Shown piece by piece: positions 1 through 13,078 of a DNA stretch of 64,000 bases (position 1 is its first letter; each line of letters begins with the position of its first letter). The translations under genes were made by a program, and so were the position numbers. The notes below the pieces were generated by a model. It saw nothing but the letters and a program-made list of their open reading frames with translations, searched no databases and was not told the origin of the DNA. The DNA is taken from contig JAVTVJ010001232.1 of assembly GCA_034509425.1 (NCBI GenBank), positions 186,001 to 250,000 of the forward strand. Reading direction: 5' to 3'. This DNA is from Eopsaltria australis (taxonomy: Eukaryota; Chordata; Aves; Passeriformes; Petroicidae).

Positions 1-1810
1 TGTGAGGGAAGCAGCTGAGGGACAGGAAAACATTGTATGTCAAATGGAGAGATGAGAGCAGAAAATAAAGCAACCTGGAATAAACATGGGTTAAAGCTGT
101 TTAGGGCCTGAGGACACACCCATATTTCCTAAACGGTGCGACAGGGAACTGGCCAGAAGAATGTGAAACTGGCAGAATGGGCTGATGATGCTGCTGCTCT
201 GCAAGATGGTTTTCTGTCTGCCTTCAGCAGAGTTGACCTGTGTTCAGCCAGCTCACCTGAGAGGCAGAGAGCCCTAGATGTCTCCAGCCTATGCAGATCT
301 GTTCTGTGTGGACACTCCCAGGAGAACTGCTAACAAGAGCTGCTTGGATAGCAAAGGGGCTGTGGTCAGCTGCAATGTCATGGTGGAACATCTGCAGGCT
401 TGACAGTGTGTGTTTGAAGAACCTTGGCATTGCAGTGGCTCTTGAGCTCAGATGAGCACTGTGCTGGTAGACCCAAGTCACTTCAGAGTGAACCCCTGGG
501 AGTGGGCTTATTTTTGTTAGGGTTGATTTTTCAGTTTCAGACAGGCTTTTCACTGGGGGTGAGATGTGGAGGTGAAGGCCCACAGAGATGCCAGTACCCT
601 ACCAATGAGTAGAATGGGGGCCTGATTTAGCAATTTAAGCTGCATCCCTACCTTCCCATGGGCTCCCTGTCTCCTGGCTGAAGGGACATGAGGGGAATAT
701 CAATTGGGTGTGTGTGAGAGAGCTACCTGCCATTATCCCATTGTGTGCAATGAACATGTATCGTTTGATTGTTTGTCCTGCTCTCCTGGACTGCTATCAG
801 CCAGAGTGCACCAGCTCTGTGCTTATCAGTAATGGTATCCTGTCCTCATGGCGTGCTCTAATCAGGGATGACACTGGCATTTTAGTGCTGGCAGTCGGGC
901 TTTGTTCCCTGGTACTGGTTTCTAGGAGGTGGTGAGGCTGTCAGTGGAGCTGTGTGTGTGTGAATGTGTGGCTGCTCCTCAGGCGCAGGGACACAAGGAA
1001 CTTCCTCCAACTCCTGAGCTCTTTCTGCTGCTGCCGCCTTTTCTCTGCCTTCACTCCCCAGATCCTCTCTATTCTTTGCCTTGGCAAGAAGAGGTGTCCC
1101 AGTGTGCACAAGACTTAAAAAAAATGCAAGAAAAATTGGAAGTGTTTCAGCTTTTTTGTACATGTTTCAATTTTTCCTTGCAGTTTACAGTGCTAGACGC
1201 ACTGGATCTTATTACATAAAGATGTTGTTTCTTGTCATTAATCCAATGTGTGGTGGCTGTTGGCACTCTCCTAATTTACTGTTCTTCTTGGTGAATAGCT
1301 ATCTCATGGCATGTGCAGACTTGCTCAACTTTAGCCCTATTGAGAGTACTTGTTCTTTAACCCTCAGACAAGAGGAAGTATCCTTTTCTTTTTTGTTTTG
1401 TTTTACCCTCTTAATTTTATTCATGATATAAAAAATAACTCTGACTGAAGCAATAGCAGTCCAGCAAAACTTGAACTACTCTTTCTGGGGAGCAGGATGC
1501 TCCAGGTTTGTCCATGCAGCTTAGGCAAGAATCACAGCATGGAATTTTGGAATTGAGCATTGAATTTATGGCCCCATTTTTGTCTGGAAATGCCACTTTA
1601 GATTGCTGTCAGGATGGCTTTCCACAGAAAGAAAACAACTGTGGGTGCTTAGCTCTTCATTCTCCCATGACTGTTACTAGGATGTCACTATTAATGTTTG
1701 AACACTTTTCCCTTTTTGCTTGAATTGGGGTGCAGAAAGCATTGTCATTACAGCTTTTGTATGCTCAAGCCTGGTCTTTCAGTCAAGGATCTGACTGGAG
1801 CATGAGCTGC
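1..1810. other. Intronic sequence, nothing recognised
   Basis: The open frames here are short and unlike any family I know. There is no CpG island and no clear repeat. Confidence 0.6.
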
Positions 1811-2375
1811 TGCTGTGGTTTAATCTCACCTGGCAACCAAGTACCAAGCAGCTGCTCACTCACTCTGCCCCAGCCCCGGTGGGAAGAAATAGAGCTTGTG
1901 GGCTGAGACAAGAGCAGTTTAATAATTGAAACAAAGTAAAATAACAATACTAATATTGCTAGTTATAACAATAATTGTAATGAGGAAGAAAGAGAGGAAT
2001 AACACCTGACAGAAAAAAGGGGTGCACAATACAGTTCCTCATCAGCTGCTGCCCAATGCCTCATCTATTCCTGACTGGTGGCTTCTGACCAACTCCCTGC
2101 AGTTTATATATTGGACAAGGTGTTCCATGGCATGGAATATTCCTTTGTCCAGTCAGATCAGCTGTCGTGGCAATGTTCCCTCCCAACTTCTTGTGAAGCT
2201 CTTCACTGGCAGAGCACAGGAAACAGAAAAGTCCTAAGTTACTTAGGGTAAGAGACTACCTAGCAACCACTGAAACATTGGTGTGTTATCAACAGGATTC
2301 TTATGCTAAATCTAAAACAACACTGTACCAGTGACTAGGAAGAAAATTAACTCTATTCCAGTCAAAACCAGGATA
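1811..2375 (-). mobile_element. Endogenous retrovirus solo LTR, avian ERVL-like, old copy
   Basis: This block of about 565 bases runs from TGCTGTGGTTTAAT to GTCAAAACCAGGATA. It matches in order the landmarks I know from a common avian LTR: the CTGCTGTGGTTTAA start, GGCAACCAAG, a GCAGCTGCTCACTCAC stretch, an AT-rich AATAATA tract, CCCTCCCAACTTCTTGTG, and an end in TCTATTCCAG...AACCAGGA. In retroviral sense it lies on the minus strand, opposite to the host gene. It has substitutions and small gaps and no flanking gag, pol or env, so it is a solo, inactive LTR. The exact family name was not checked. Confidence 0.75.
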
Positions 2376-2827
2376 GCAGTCCTGCTGTGAAAATTCAAGG
2401 CTGAAATCAGCCAAACTCTCCCTTTCCCTCTGAGGCTGACCTTACGTATGTTTCTGGACTTCTCTGTATTTCTTGCTCATCTGAAAATAAAAATTACGCT
2501 TTACCATGTGGTGTCTAATTAAGGCCTTCTTGAGTAATAGATGGAGGGGAGGATGGAAACAAGAAACTGTGGCAGAACCAAGTCCTCTGCTGTTCAAAGT
2601 GGCAGAATTAAACAAGTTGGCTAGTGCTTTTTCTTATGTTTTTTCCCATTGTTCTGCTACTTCTGTCAGATGCTTGAAGGATGGTGTTCACTTAATGAGC
2701 AGCCAGATTACACTTTGTTTTCCTGTGTTTGTTCAATACGTGGCTCTGGGCCTTATTGACAACACAGTGTAAGTCCTGCTCTGGAGATAGGATTATTGAT
2801 TTCCTCATAGTCCTTTTTATTTTTTTT
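2376..2827. other. Intronic sequence, nothing recognised
   Basis: Spacer between the ERV LTR and the ancient repeat relic. Confidence 0.6.
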
Positions 2828-2985
2828 TATCACAATAGTATCTGAGTGCTCATCACTATAGAGCCCAAGTGCTTCACAAACATTAATTTATCTTTACAAT
2901 GCCCCTGGGAGGAAAGGGCTTTTCTTGGCTCTCAGGTTATACAGAGGAGATGGCAGTGGGCACAGATTGAAATCAGAAGCATTTA
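2828..2985 (+). repeat. Ancient amniote retroposon relic (L3/MIR-like)
   Basis: TAGTATCTGAGTGC, CTTCACAAACATTAATTTAT, ACAATGCCCCTGGGAGG and TACAGAGGAGATGGCAG follow the order of an old repeat widely seen in reptiles and birds, with a CACAATCTTTAATG...CAACACCCCTGTGAGG core. The family was assigned from memory and divergence is high. Confidence 0.5.
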
Positions 2986-3186
2986 GTAATTTTGAGATCC
3001 TAATTAGAAGTACATGGGATAAGTAATTTTCAGAGTCTGTGGAGTGTAGCACTTGCTATATTCAAAGTGCTTTAGATGCAGAAGCAAGCTGTCAGTCATC
3101 CCCCAAGCTATACTTGGGATTTCTGGTCTGCAGTGCATAATGAAAATAACAGAATTAGTGGCCGCATGCTTGAAGTGACTAACCTT

Positions 3187-3378
3187 AGAATCACAGAATC
3201 ATTAAACTGGAAAAAGACCTCCAAGTTCATCAAGTCCAACCTTTGCCCGAACCACTGAGTGCTGTGTGAACTAAACCACAGAACTCAGTGCCATGTCCAG
3301 TAACTTCGTGGGCACTTCCAGAGATGGTTATTCTGCCACTTCCCTGGACAGCCTGTTCCAATGCTTAACTACCCTTGA
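3187..3378 (-). mobile_element. CR1 LINE 3' fragment
   Basis: Read on the + strand it starts AGAATCACAGAATCATT and continues with AAGTCCAACC, TTCCAGAGATGGT, CCACTTCCCTGGACAGC and CTGTTCCAATGC. These are the standard landmarks of avian CR1 read in antisense. It is 5'-truncated, diverged and has no coding capacity. Confidence 0.85.
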
Positions 3379-5698
3379 TGCTTCACACCACACTGTGATG
3401 CCATCCCTCGGATTGCAGTGCTGAGACCCTTGGCTGTGTAGGTCTTGCTGCAGCCTCCTCAGGGACAGCTGATCAGTGGGATTTTGCCTTGGTACTTGGT
3501 GGGAGCATCCTTCAATTATTGTTTTGGAGCCAAACATCTGTGTTAAACTCCTTCCAGTTTTACAATCAGGGAAAGATGGTTCTGCTTTTCCCATACAGGG
3601 AATATTTGGGAATTTTCCCATATGGGAAGTATGATTCCACTGAGGAAATCCCATTTTGGTCTATGTACCTGTTTGAACTTCTGTCTGCTTTGTCTCGGGT
3701 ATTTCAGGTAAATACTAGTTACTTGCCCTTTTGTGCCTTTGTATTTTGATCTATTTCAGAGAGCTTCTCATCACAACTGTCTTTCAACAGAAAGTTGTCT
3801 TCTCAATTTCATGGAAGCTTTGCCATGAAAAGAGTCTCATTTTCACAGAAAAGGATTATGTGGGGCAACAAGCACAACATCACAGGGCCTGCAATCATTG
3901 CTGTAAGCCCTGGGTATCCAGGCTCTGCAGTAAGTTCTGGCTCATTACAGAGCAGGTCATCTGCAGGGTATGACAGCAGCCAGACACCTGTTCTTGATGA
4001 TGCCTGGCTGCCAGGATTTGCTACTACTGGCTGCCAAAATAGCTGCTCTGCTTTACAAAAGTGGTATGAACAGGGACCAAATCCAGGGAGAAGTCGAAAT
4101 GCTGAACAAGGGGAGATAGAAGCCTCATGGAGCCAGATTTCAGAATTCAAGTGGTTAATTTTCCTTTTCTGTAATCAGTATTTTGATTTAATGCCAAAAG
4201 TAAAGATTTTTCTTTATTTTTCTGACCTGCTGCCCTCTGCAGTACATAATTGCATAGCTAGCAGGGCTAGCAGCTTTGCTTTTTGACTTCCAGCTGTAAC
4301 TGTTTGATCTCAGCCATACTAGTTGATTGTCTAAATGATGGTTTTATATGTCATAGTAAAATTTTGGTTTATTTTGCCTCTCGCCCAGCTGTGTTTGCAA
4401 GTCTGGGGTTTGCTTGGATTTGGATAACTGATGTCTTGTGGGGGATAGAAGTACTTGTTTGTCTACTTTTTGGCATCTGTGATAGGAAATCTAATCTTTC
4501 CATTGGTGTGTTTCTAGGATCCAACAGAGATAGATATAGCTCTTTATTTTCAGTTTCAGCTTCTTTTAGTCGTATGTATTAGCTGTCCAGTGGGATGTCT
4601 GGTTCTCTGTGTGCTTCTTGATGAGGAGGTAAAAAGGTGGAATGAATGTGGTTTAGGGTAATTAGTAAACTTCACAGCTAAGAGTTGGTCTCCTGTGTTT
4701 CTGTTTGCAGTAAATGTTCCAGTATGCTGTTTGAGCCTTTCTTCCCAGTGCAAGATTAAGTTACTTTGTTATCTGCATTTTATTTCAGAGGCAGGAGTGA
4801 ACATTATGAATTTAAGCAAGTGTCTCTTTCTTAGTGTTGCTCAAGTAATCTGTCTTGTTTCTTTTGAGAACATTCCTCTCACCGATCTCTTCTGTCCATG
4901 GGCAGTGCCATCCGAATTTGCCTCTGCTGCAAGCCATCTTTGGGAAACTGCTAATTCCTGCTTATGCAAAACAAGGCATCTCATTGTCATTCAACTTGAA
5001 ATGCTGCACATCTGGATGTGGAGACAGCTGCTTTCCCAAGGTTGTAACTGCCATCCTTTGGATGTAGGCACAAACTCTGATCACCAGCACTCTGAACTGG
5101 CATTATCTGTGGCACTGAAATAAAGCAGTAAAGTGTGCTGAGTGCTTCCCTGTGTTTCTGTGTGCTCAGTGCCGTGCTGGTGTGGTCACAGCTTCCCACT
5201 GCTCCCAAGCACAAGTGTGGAGTGTGCATTACTTGCCATACACAGTTTTTGTATGCCATACATAGCTTCTGTATGAAACATCTCAGAACTGAGCAATAAC
5301 GAGGCCAGGGCAGGTTTTGGTCCTCCCCAAAGCTGTGAAAACCTGCTTATGCAAGTGCTGTCATCTCGGAGAAGTGTAATACACACACATACAAGCAATA
5401 AACACTAAAACCCACTTTTTGCTTTGGAGAACAAAGGCGCAATTCTTGTTCTTTTGTTATAATGGTGCTAGTTTTCAAGACTCTTTGCTGAAATTGCTTG
5501 GAGGAGGGATTTCCTTTGAGGTAGCAGGTTTTCTAATGAAAGCTGAGACGGCTAGTTATAGTGCTGAGAATCGCAAGTCCAAGTGTTGGTGGGAAAGTGC
5601 TCTTGCTCTGCCTGTGGGAGCAGCTGGTCTGCTGTTACCTCCGTACTGACAGATGTCACTCTGAAGCAATGCTGATGTCGCATGCTCAGCTTTTCCAT
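3379..5698. other. Intronic sequence, one small duplication only
   Basis: It holds the 20-nt tandem duplication at 5235 and otherwise no supported feature. The 163-codon frame at 3795-4286 has no family resemblance. Confidence 0.6.
5235..5274 (+). repeat. Tandem duplication, two 20-nt units
   Basis: GCCATACACAGTTTTTGTAT is followed directly by GCCATACATAGCTTCTGTAT, a diverged second copy. Confidence 0.9.
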
Positions 5699-6222
5699 AA
5701 AATCACAGAATGGCTTTGCTTAGAAGGGACCTTAAAAAATGTCTGGTTCCAACCCTCCTGTCATCTGCATGGACACCTTCCACTAGACCAGGTTGCTCAG
5801 AGCCCTATCTAGCCTGGCTTTGAACACTTCCAGGCATCACCAGTTCTTTGCACAGCCTGTGCCAGTGTCTTTTCACTACCCTACAGAGTTTCTTCTGTTC
5901 TCTAGCCTAAATCTACCTTCTTTCAACTTGCAGCCATTCTTCCTTGTTCAGTCACTACATGCCCTTGTAAAAAGTCCATCTCCAGCTCTCTCCTAAGCCC
6001 CCTTTTCAGGTACTGAAAGGCTGCAATGAGATCTCCCAAGAGTCTTCTCTTCTCCAGGCTGAACAACTCCAACTCTCTCAGCCTTTCTGAATAGGAGAGG
6101 TGATCATCTTTGTGACTCTCCTCTGGACACTCTCCAACTGGTCCATACTCCCTGGACACAGCACTCCAGGGAATTTCTCATGAGAGCAGGGTAGAGAAGG
6201 GCAATTGCCTCCCTTGATGTGG
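5699..6222 (-). mobile_element. CR1 LINE fragment with end of ORF2
   Basis: It starts with AATCACAGAATGGC, runs through GGTTCCAACCCTCC, AGACCAGGTTGCTCAGAG and CTTCTCTTCTCCAGGCTGAA, and ends near 6222. The minus strand still reads part of the C-terminal region of the CR1 reverse transcriptase protein ([19 protein letters not shown] near 6030-6090), and a neighbouring frame reads QRRVTKMI. The coding part is frameshifted and truncated, so this is a dead copy. Confidence 0.93.
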
Positions 6223-9200
6223 AGTTTTCTCTGTTTGTATTCTACCTGGAAATAAAGGGCAATTTTTTGCTGTCCCCCATGCATCACTACATTGTCATTT
6301 TAAAAAAAAGCAAAATTAATCTCCTAGGTGAAACAAGCTCGGTCATCTTTACAGCTTTAGCATTGTATATTGTAGTTTAGGTGCTGCTCCAAAGCATGCT
6401 CTTAAGAGGAGCTCACAGCCATCTGTTTGATATTTATGAGATTGTAATTTTAGATCAGGGAGTTTATTATTCTGTATTAAAAGGTAAGCATAAAATAAAC
6501 TAAGCTAAAGGGCATAGAACCTTTCAAAAGGTTTTCAGCTAGTTAAATCTTTCTCCCTCTACTATATAATACTATGTTTGAAAGCAAGGTTACAAAACAC
6601 CTGAATGTGTTTTCTGTTAGCACTATGTTGAGGTTGCAATCCAAATGCAACTGGCTGCTGCTCTTGAGGGAACAAAATGCCTTCTGAACCTTTAGGGGTT
6701 TTGTAGAAAGTGGAGGGAAAGGGATTGATGGTGCTGGCATTGCAGCTGACTTATTGCATTTTTTTCATTCAGTTTTTATCACACTCACAAATCTTTGTGG
6801 GTTGGCTTCTGGTATGGCTGTTTCTCCCATAGCCTTTATTCTGTTTTAAGCTAACTTTGTGGACTGCAAGTCGAATCTTCTATAAAAGGGGGATGATCCA
6901 GAGCTTGGCTGTTGCTTGGCTCCTAGCCTGGGCATAGGTAAAGAATCCATATCTGCCTGAATTTCATCAGGAGCTTATGTGCGTGTGAGTTTGTCCTCAG
7001 CTGGGCTTTTGAAATGAAGATGAACTGTGATTTATGTGCAGAGATGAGCTGTTTGCCCTGCAGAGAACAGCATGAAGGAATGTCTGTATTGTTTTCTGAA
7101 CCAAAGTGCTGCTGGATCTCTGATCTCCAGCAGATGTGAAATGTATGCTTAAAGCTCTGCATATAAATGTGTCCATTCGTATTAGTTTTTCTGTGCACAC
7201 GTAACTATGAAATAGGGCTGCTTTCATGGATACATGCAAACCCTGCACACAAGTTTATCACGTGGGAGAAGTGTCTCTTCACTTTGTTTCTTGCATGGAT
7301 GAGTGCAGCTGTGATCAGCCCATATCTTATGGATTTCGTTTGTGGGTTACTTGAGTTGAACACATGGCAAGACTTACAAGCCTGTGTGTGACTATTGCAG
7401 TACTAGAGACCACCCATGGCAGCATGCTGAGGTTCTCTGCATTTAATGAGACATGGCCATCCAGTTTTCCCTCTCCTCCCCAGCAAATAAAGGTTCAGCA
7501 CCTCTTGGGACCAGAAAATTTTTGCCACCCTGTAGTTTGAAGATACACAGATAAGTGAAGCATGATAAGCGAAAGCCACTAAAGATTTGTTACTGTGGCA
7601 AAATACTTTAATATCTGTGACCTTTATCTTAAAAAGTGGGGTTAAGTAGCCTTGGAGAAACAGCAGGAATCTTGTCTTGGGAAACCCGTGATATGGTTTG
7701 GAGTTGAGTTGTTTGTGGCTTGCTGAAAGCTGTATCATCCCCATGAATCTCAGCTGTGGAGCACAAATGCTTTTTTTTCTATTATAAGAGTGCTTTAAAT
7801 GCATTTATTAGTTAATGCATGTGTATTTGTAGCAATGCTTGTCTGTAGGGTGCTCTTCACCACTTGTTATGTCATGTTTGTGGCAGAATTCAGGAGAAGT
7901 GGAATAAAACAGGGTGAATTAGGCCCTGTTCTCTAATTGTTCCTTTAATGGATTATCCTAATTAGAAATGCATTATTTAATAATTAAAATGCACTAATTT
8001 GTAATTCTGTAATGATCTAAGTAGTTAGTCTTTGCAAGACCTGAAGAGGAGATTTAAAACCTGTTAGAGAGCTCTCATGACATCCAAACAACGTGTACAA
8101 TCATTAATTTAAGCTTAATCCTTGCTTTTTGCCAAAATGCTTGTATGTACCTGCATATATAATCTCCTGTGTCTTTTGGGAACTTGGCTTTTTTCTTCAG
8201 TAGCGGGTTTTCTCAGCCAGTGTTCACACTTTCAGTAACAGCCATAGACTGGCTTTACAGGAGGCTTTACTTTTTCTACAATTCTACAGATTTTCTATAC
8301 TACTATGACTTTTGCATGCTGGGAGAAATAAAATCTTTAGCTCTGTCTCCTTAAGGAAAGTGCCCAGGTGTCTGTACCATCCACCTCTTGAATCCCTTGG
8401 TTCTGCTTGAGTCCCTTTTGGCAGAGGAGCAGAGGTATCAAAGCAAAGCTACTGCAAGGAGGTCACTTAGAAGACCCCGCAAAGGCCTCTGCAGCAGAAA
8501 TCCTGCCGTGTGCTCTCACCGGTTATCAGACAGCAGGGACTCCACGTGGCCATTCAGCCTAGGAACACATGCATGCAAGGGAGCCCCTGCTCCCTGCAGA
8601 GCTCCTGTGCCTTTAGAGTCTGCTACTCATCTGCTTTAATGTCAGTAGAGGGGAAACCCTCATCCCTCAGCTATCCATGCAGCTTGGAAGATGACTATTT
8701 GCCCACAACAGAGGTGAGATTTTCTTCAAATTTATTTTGAAAAACTACTTTTCCTGGAGGCTCTGCCTCTGAAATGCATCTGACAGCTGACCTCCAGCCT
8801 GAAGGCTGCTTCCACCTCCTCTTGCTCCTCCTTGGAGTTTGTTTTCCAGTCCCATCTGAGTGACTCAGTGGTGATTACCCTCCATCTTACTGCAGTTCAC
8901 AAAGGGAGGGCAGCTCCACAGAGGAGCCCTGTGTTTCTCTGCAGGGCCTTGTAGACAGCCATGCTGTACCAGAAGAGACCTGCAGCTCATCTCCCTGTGT
9001 CTAGCACTGCAGCGGGGCAGGTGTCCAGATACAATGCATTAATCTGGACTATATGGAAAGTTGTCACCAAGTGCTACTGTTAATATTTTTTCTCTATGAT
9101 CAAGGTGGAAATAGATATTTGCACTTGTACGTCGAGTCCTGAATAAGTAGCATGCCTTGCCTTATGATTTCTGGGCATTTTCCTTACGTATTCTATTTAC

Positions 9201-9277
9201 TTTCTATGATTAATGCTGCTCAGAGCACCAGTGTCTGGCATAATAAGATAGAGTTCTGTCTTATTCAGCTGTAGCTG
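6223..9277. other. Intronic sequence
   Basis: Apart from the AT-rich tract at 7905-8115, I see nothing recognisable. Confidence 0.6.
7905..8115. promoter_or_regulatory. Candidate conserved AT-rich element
   Basis: It has a dense cluster of TAAT/ATTA core words (TAATTGTT, CCTAATTAG, TTTAATAATTAAAATG, TAATTTGTAATT), as in homeodomain-bound enhancers. It has no repeat landmarks. Purely compositional evidence. Confidence 0.25.
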
Positions 9278-9350
9278 GAATCACAGAATCATAGAATATC
9301 CCGAGCTGGAAAGGATCCACAAGGATCATGGAAGTCCAGCTCCTGAAGCA
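9278..9350 (-). mobile_element. Short CR1 LINE 3' end
   Basis: GAATCACAGAATCATAGAAT, then GAGCTGGAAAGGATCCACAAGGATCATGG and GTCCAGCTCCT, matches the antisense 3' end of a CR1 subfamily. Only about 70 bases remain. Confidence 0.8.
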
Positions 9351-12300
9351 CTTTGTACTGTGGTCACTGCAGTTACCAAAACCTGTGGATTGCTGTCCCA
9401 GTGCTGCCCAAGCATGCAGGAAGTTTTGTCTATAGCTGTAATGTAACTTTGAGAAAGCATTTAGTCAATTACATCATCAATGCTTACACACAAGAAACGC
9501 TAAGTGTTTTCTGGTTTTATTTTCCTGTTTGTGTAAAGCTTGTTACAGCTGCAGCAGAGGATCTTTTTTAGGCTGTGATGAGGTGTGGAGTTTGCCCTTT
9601 GTGCTTCTACTTTGATCTGTGATTGCATTAGTTTTCTGTATCTTTTGGCTCTGGGGATTTCTTTGTCTCTTTTCTCAATGATGTCACCTGGAATAGCTGC
9701 TTCTGCTGTCTCGAGCCCAAATTTGCATTTAATTGTAAAATGAATCTGCATTTCACAGATTCTGAAAAAATCTCTATGGCTTGAGTTAAGGTTAAATCAG
9801 CTTTCCAGATGAGTCTGTGACTTGCTCAGTCCTTTTGTATTCTGTGTATGAGCCTAATCTCTTCACTAAAGGACTGTATTTTCTCAGACTGACATATTTG
9901 AGCTTTAAGTCTTGTCATATGCATCCACTGATTCATCTTTCCATTGATGAAGAATAAAGGGGTACTGTCCCACACCAGTACCTCTCTGCACAAAAGAGGC
10001 ACCTTGCCTTGACATCTGTGCCCTGTGCCTTGTTTTGTCATCCTCCCCTTCATCCAAAAGCCATGCATGCCTGCTTTGCTGGGAGCCTGCTGCAAGGAGG
10101 GATTGCATTGCCTGTTCTGAAAGGCTGCAGAGGAACACCCACCCCCTCCACCCTAATTTCATATTGCTGCCTCAAATGCCATGGCTGCTAAGATTTGCTT
10201 GGTGATTTGTGGTGGAGGGAAGGCATCATCTCTCTTTTTTCCTTTGTTTAGCATCTGGGATATGGGCCCTGACTAGACCAGGGCACATAAACACTGCAGT
10301 TATGCAAACGGTTAGTAGTGCTACTTGAAAGGCATCAGGCAGTAGAGGAACAGTTTGGAGCTGGATGGCTGAGCAAAAAAGGCTTTATTTTGTGACAAGA
10401 AGTATGTAGAAACTGTGAGTCTATCCTGGGTACCGTCAGCACAGCTTTTTTGTGGTGGTGTCAGTTTCTCTTTAATCTTGTGTGGGCTCTTAGCACTTCT
10501 GACCTGTGACTTGAGAGGAGCTAATTTATTTTAGCATGCTCATAGTCTTTGTTGTGTGCTGTCCCCAAAACTGGTGCTCTCCTGTACTCATCAAGGTATC
10601 TCCAAATGAGGTTTGTACCTCTTGCAGGGGGCACCCTGGGGCTGCAGGGGGATGCTGTCTCTTGATACGAGGTGCTCTCTATATGGGATGGGCTCCTCTA
10701 GTTCCATGTTCTCTGGCCTGTTACTGCCTGCAGGTCTCTCCCTGCTGCCACCTCCCCCTCAGTGGCCAAGGATATGCACCAGACCTGGCACACCTTGCTG
10801 TTGCACCAAGAGTGACTACCTGGTCTTGTCAGATGGGCTCCAGTGGTATTGGGGAGACATGGCCAGAGCAGCAGAAATGGTTTTCAGTATCTGGGTGAGA
10901 TAATTTGTTTTCTCACAGAAAAATTCAGTATGTCCTTTCCCCCTCCTTGGCTTTCATTTTTTTCACTTTACTGTTTTTACATTTTTCCCCTTTCAGTCTA
11001 TGTCCTCTTTTAAAAGGAGCTTTAAAAAATGACCTCATAAAACCTTTGTTCATAATTGACAGAGCTGCCTTGACACTGAGGCACAGAGGCCTAATTGAAG
11101 GGGGGAAAAAAAACAAATGGTGTTCTGGTTCATCTGAGAAACAAAATTATTTATATTCTTTTCCTTCTTTTAATAAGCCTGTGTGAAACGAAAAGGGGGA
11201 AAGGTAAAATAGACAAGTTAAAATTCTGCACCAGTGAAGATCTTGGTGTGTTCTGTCCCTGTGCACAGTGTATAATTAAACCCAAAATAGAGCAGTGAAC
11301 TGAAGGAGGGAGGTGGGCTAGAGGACCAAGTAGGGAGGGGGCAGGGTTACTCACTTCAGAAGCACTATCCAAAAATAAGTCTCTATTTCTTTCCTGCTTT
11401 GTTTGATAAATGGGCTTGGTCTCATTTAATACCATTTCTGGTTTGCTCTCTTTCCATCTTCATCTGTCCCCATTCTCTCTATGTCACAATGGGATGTGAT
11501 GTCCCCATAGTGTGCTGGATCTGCTGTGCTAGAGATGCACCTGCAATGAAGGAGACTGGCAGCTGTCTGGGAAGCACTGGGGAGTGATGGCCTCCAGGAA
11601 CTCAATCTGTGTTTATTGTAGCTTTCTCTAATATGTCTTCTAATCAGCACTGTAGGTTTGGCTTTGTGTTGTCTCCCCTGCTCCCCAGACTGGAGCCTTT
11701 TCCTCATAGTCCAAATATATTTCTGTAACTCTTCTTTGATCTGCTGCACCCCCATGACTTTTATCAGCTTTACATACTTCACTTCTGTGCCTTATTTAGC
11801 TTTAATTTCTCTTAACTTTTTTCCTTTTTCTCTTTGTTCAATTTACACATCTTCCTGCTTCTATTTTCCCTCTTGTTTATGCTCTCTGCTTTATTTTTCT
11901 CTCATTCCATTGCATTTTTCTAGGGCATCACGCTTACAATATAGCCACGAGGTAAAGGCCAACGGGCTTGTGAAGGAAACTGCTTTGCAAGAAAGTGAGA
12001 AATTCAGGTTAATTGGATGCAATCAGGTCAAAATTTAGTTAATCTTTGAGTGGGTGGGTGTGTTAGCACAAGGCTGTGTATGCATGCCCAGTCTAGGGGC
12101 TGATTCAGGCATATTTGTTTCCAGCTTGGTATGAATATGCACATTCCCTCAGAGACTGGGAGAGTGATATGCATCTGGGGAAAATGACAGGAATACAAAA
12201 GTGACATCTCTTCATGTCATAGCAGAGAAACTTCTTCCTTCCCTGGCAAGAGAACAAGGCTGTCAAATCGCAGAGTAAGGGTAGCTGTAGAGCTGTAACA

Positions 12301-12596
12301 TAATAAACAAGAGTGAAAGATCAAATAGTGCATCCGTCCTCAGGAAAGGACGTTGTCTGTAGACGGCAAAGGGGCACTGCCTTTGTGTAGGATGAAGAGA
12401 GAGAAGATTCCTACAGACATGTCTATTGATTTTTGTGTGTGTGTGTGTGTGTGTGTGATTAAGGAACAGGTTTCGTTTTTCGGAGATGTCTCATTTTATT
12501 TAGCTATTGAGATGTCCACTATATTTAAACATCTGGATGGGGTTAAAAGTTAAGAAAACTGGTGCAGTAGTTTTGAGGGGCAAAAAAACCCCCAAA
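9351..12596. other. Intronic sequence
   Basis: It contains the GT microsatellite and a pyrimidine-rich stretch around 11640-11925. Nothing else is recognised. Confidence 0.6.
12435..12457 (+). repeat. (GT)n microsatellite
   Basis: About 11.5 uninterrupted GT units. Confidence 0.98.
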
Positions 12597-13078
12597 CCAT
12601 TGGATCCTTCAGACTAGAAGGGTCCTCAGGATGTCTCTCAGGAGTCCAGCCTCCCGCTCAAAGCAAGGTCAGCCTTGAACTTAGGCTGGGCTGCTCAGGG
12701 CTTTGTCCAACTGAGTTTTGAAAACCTCAGAGTATGGAGTCTCTACCACCCCTCTGGGCAACGGCTGCAATAGCTGCACTGTCTAAGTAGGGAAATCTCT
12801 TTTGCTTCCATTTCATTTAAAAACTATTGTTTCCTTTTCTCCTGCTATGTACTGAAGTAAAAAGCCTGGCTTCTTCTCTTCTTTGTACTGGATAGGGGGC
12901 TGTTCTCTCAAATCTCTCCAGGCTGAACAAGTCCCAGTCTCTCAGCCCCTCCTTGCAGGGCAAGTCCTTCAGCCCCCTGAGGCCCTTGGTGGCCCTAAAC
13001 TGAACTTAATCCAGTTTGTCAACATCTTTCTTGTGCTGATAGATCCAGAGCTGACCCAAGTACTCGTGTATCATCTAG
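12597..13078 (-). mobile_element. Old CR1 LINE fragment
   Basis: Landmarks in order are AGAAGGGTCCTCAGGATG, CCGCTCAAAGCAAGGTCAG, GGGCTGCTCAGGG, CCACCCCTCTGGGCAA, CAGGCTGAACAAGTCCCAG, TCTCAGCCCCTCCTTGCAG and CAGAGCTGACCCAAGTACTC. These follow the antisense CR1 order. Divergence is high and the copy is not coding. Confidence 0.85.

Noticed and set aside
5923..6287. Two minus-strand frames as host genes
   Set aside because: They are remnants of the CR1 reverse transcriptase reading frame in a truncated copy.
11924..11951. Possible 28-nt exon between a pyrimidine tract plus TAG and a GTAAAG donor
   Set aside because: A normal AG acceptor here could not pair with the AT-type donor expected for the surrounding minor intron. 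The size is not a multiple of three and no channel residues are encoded.
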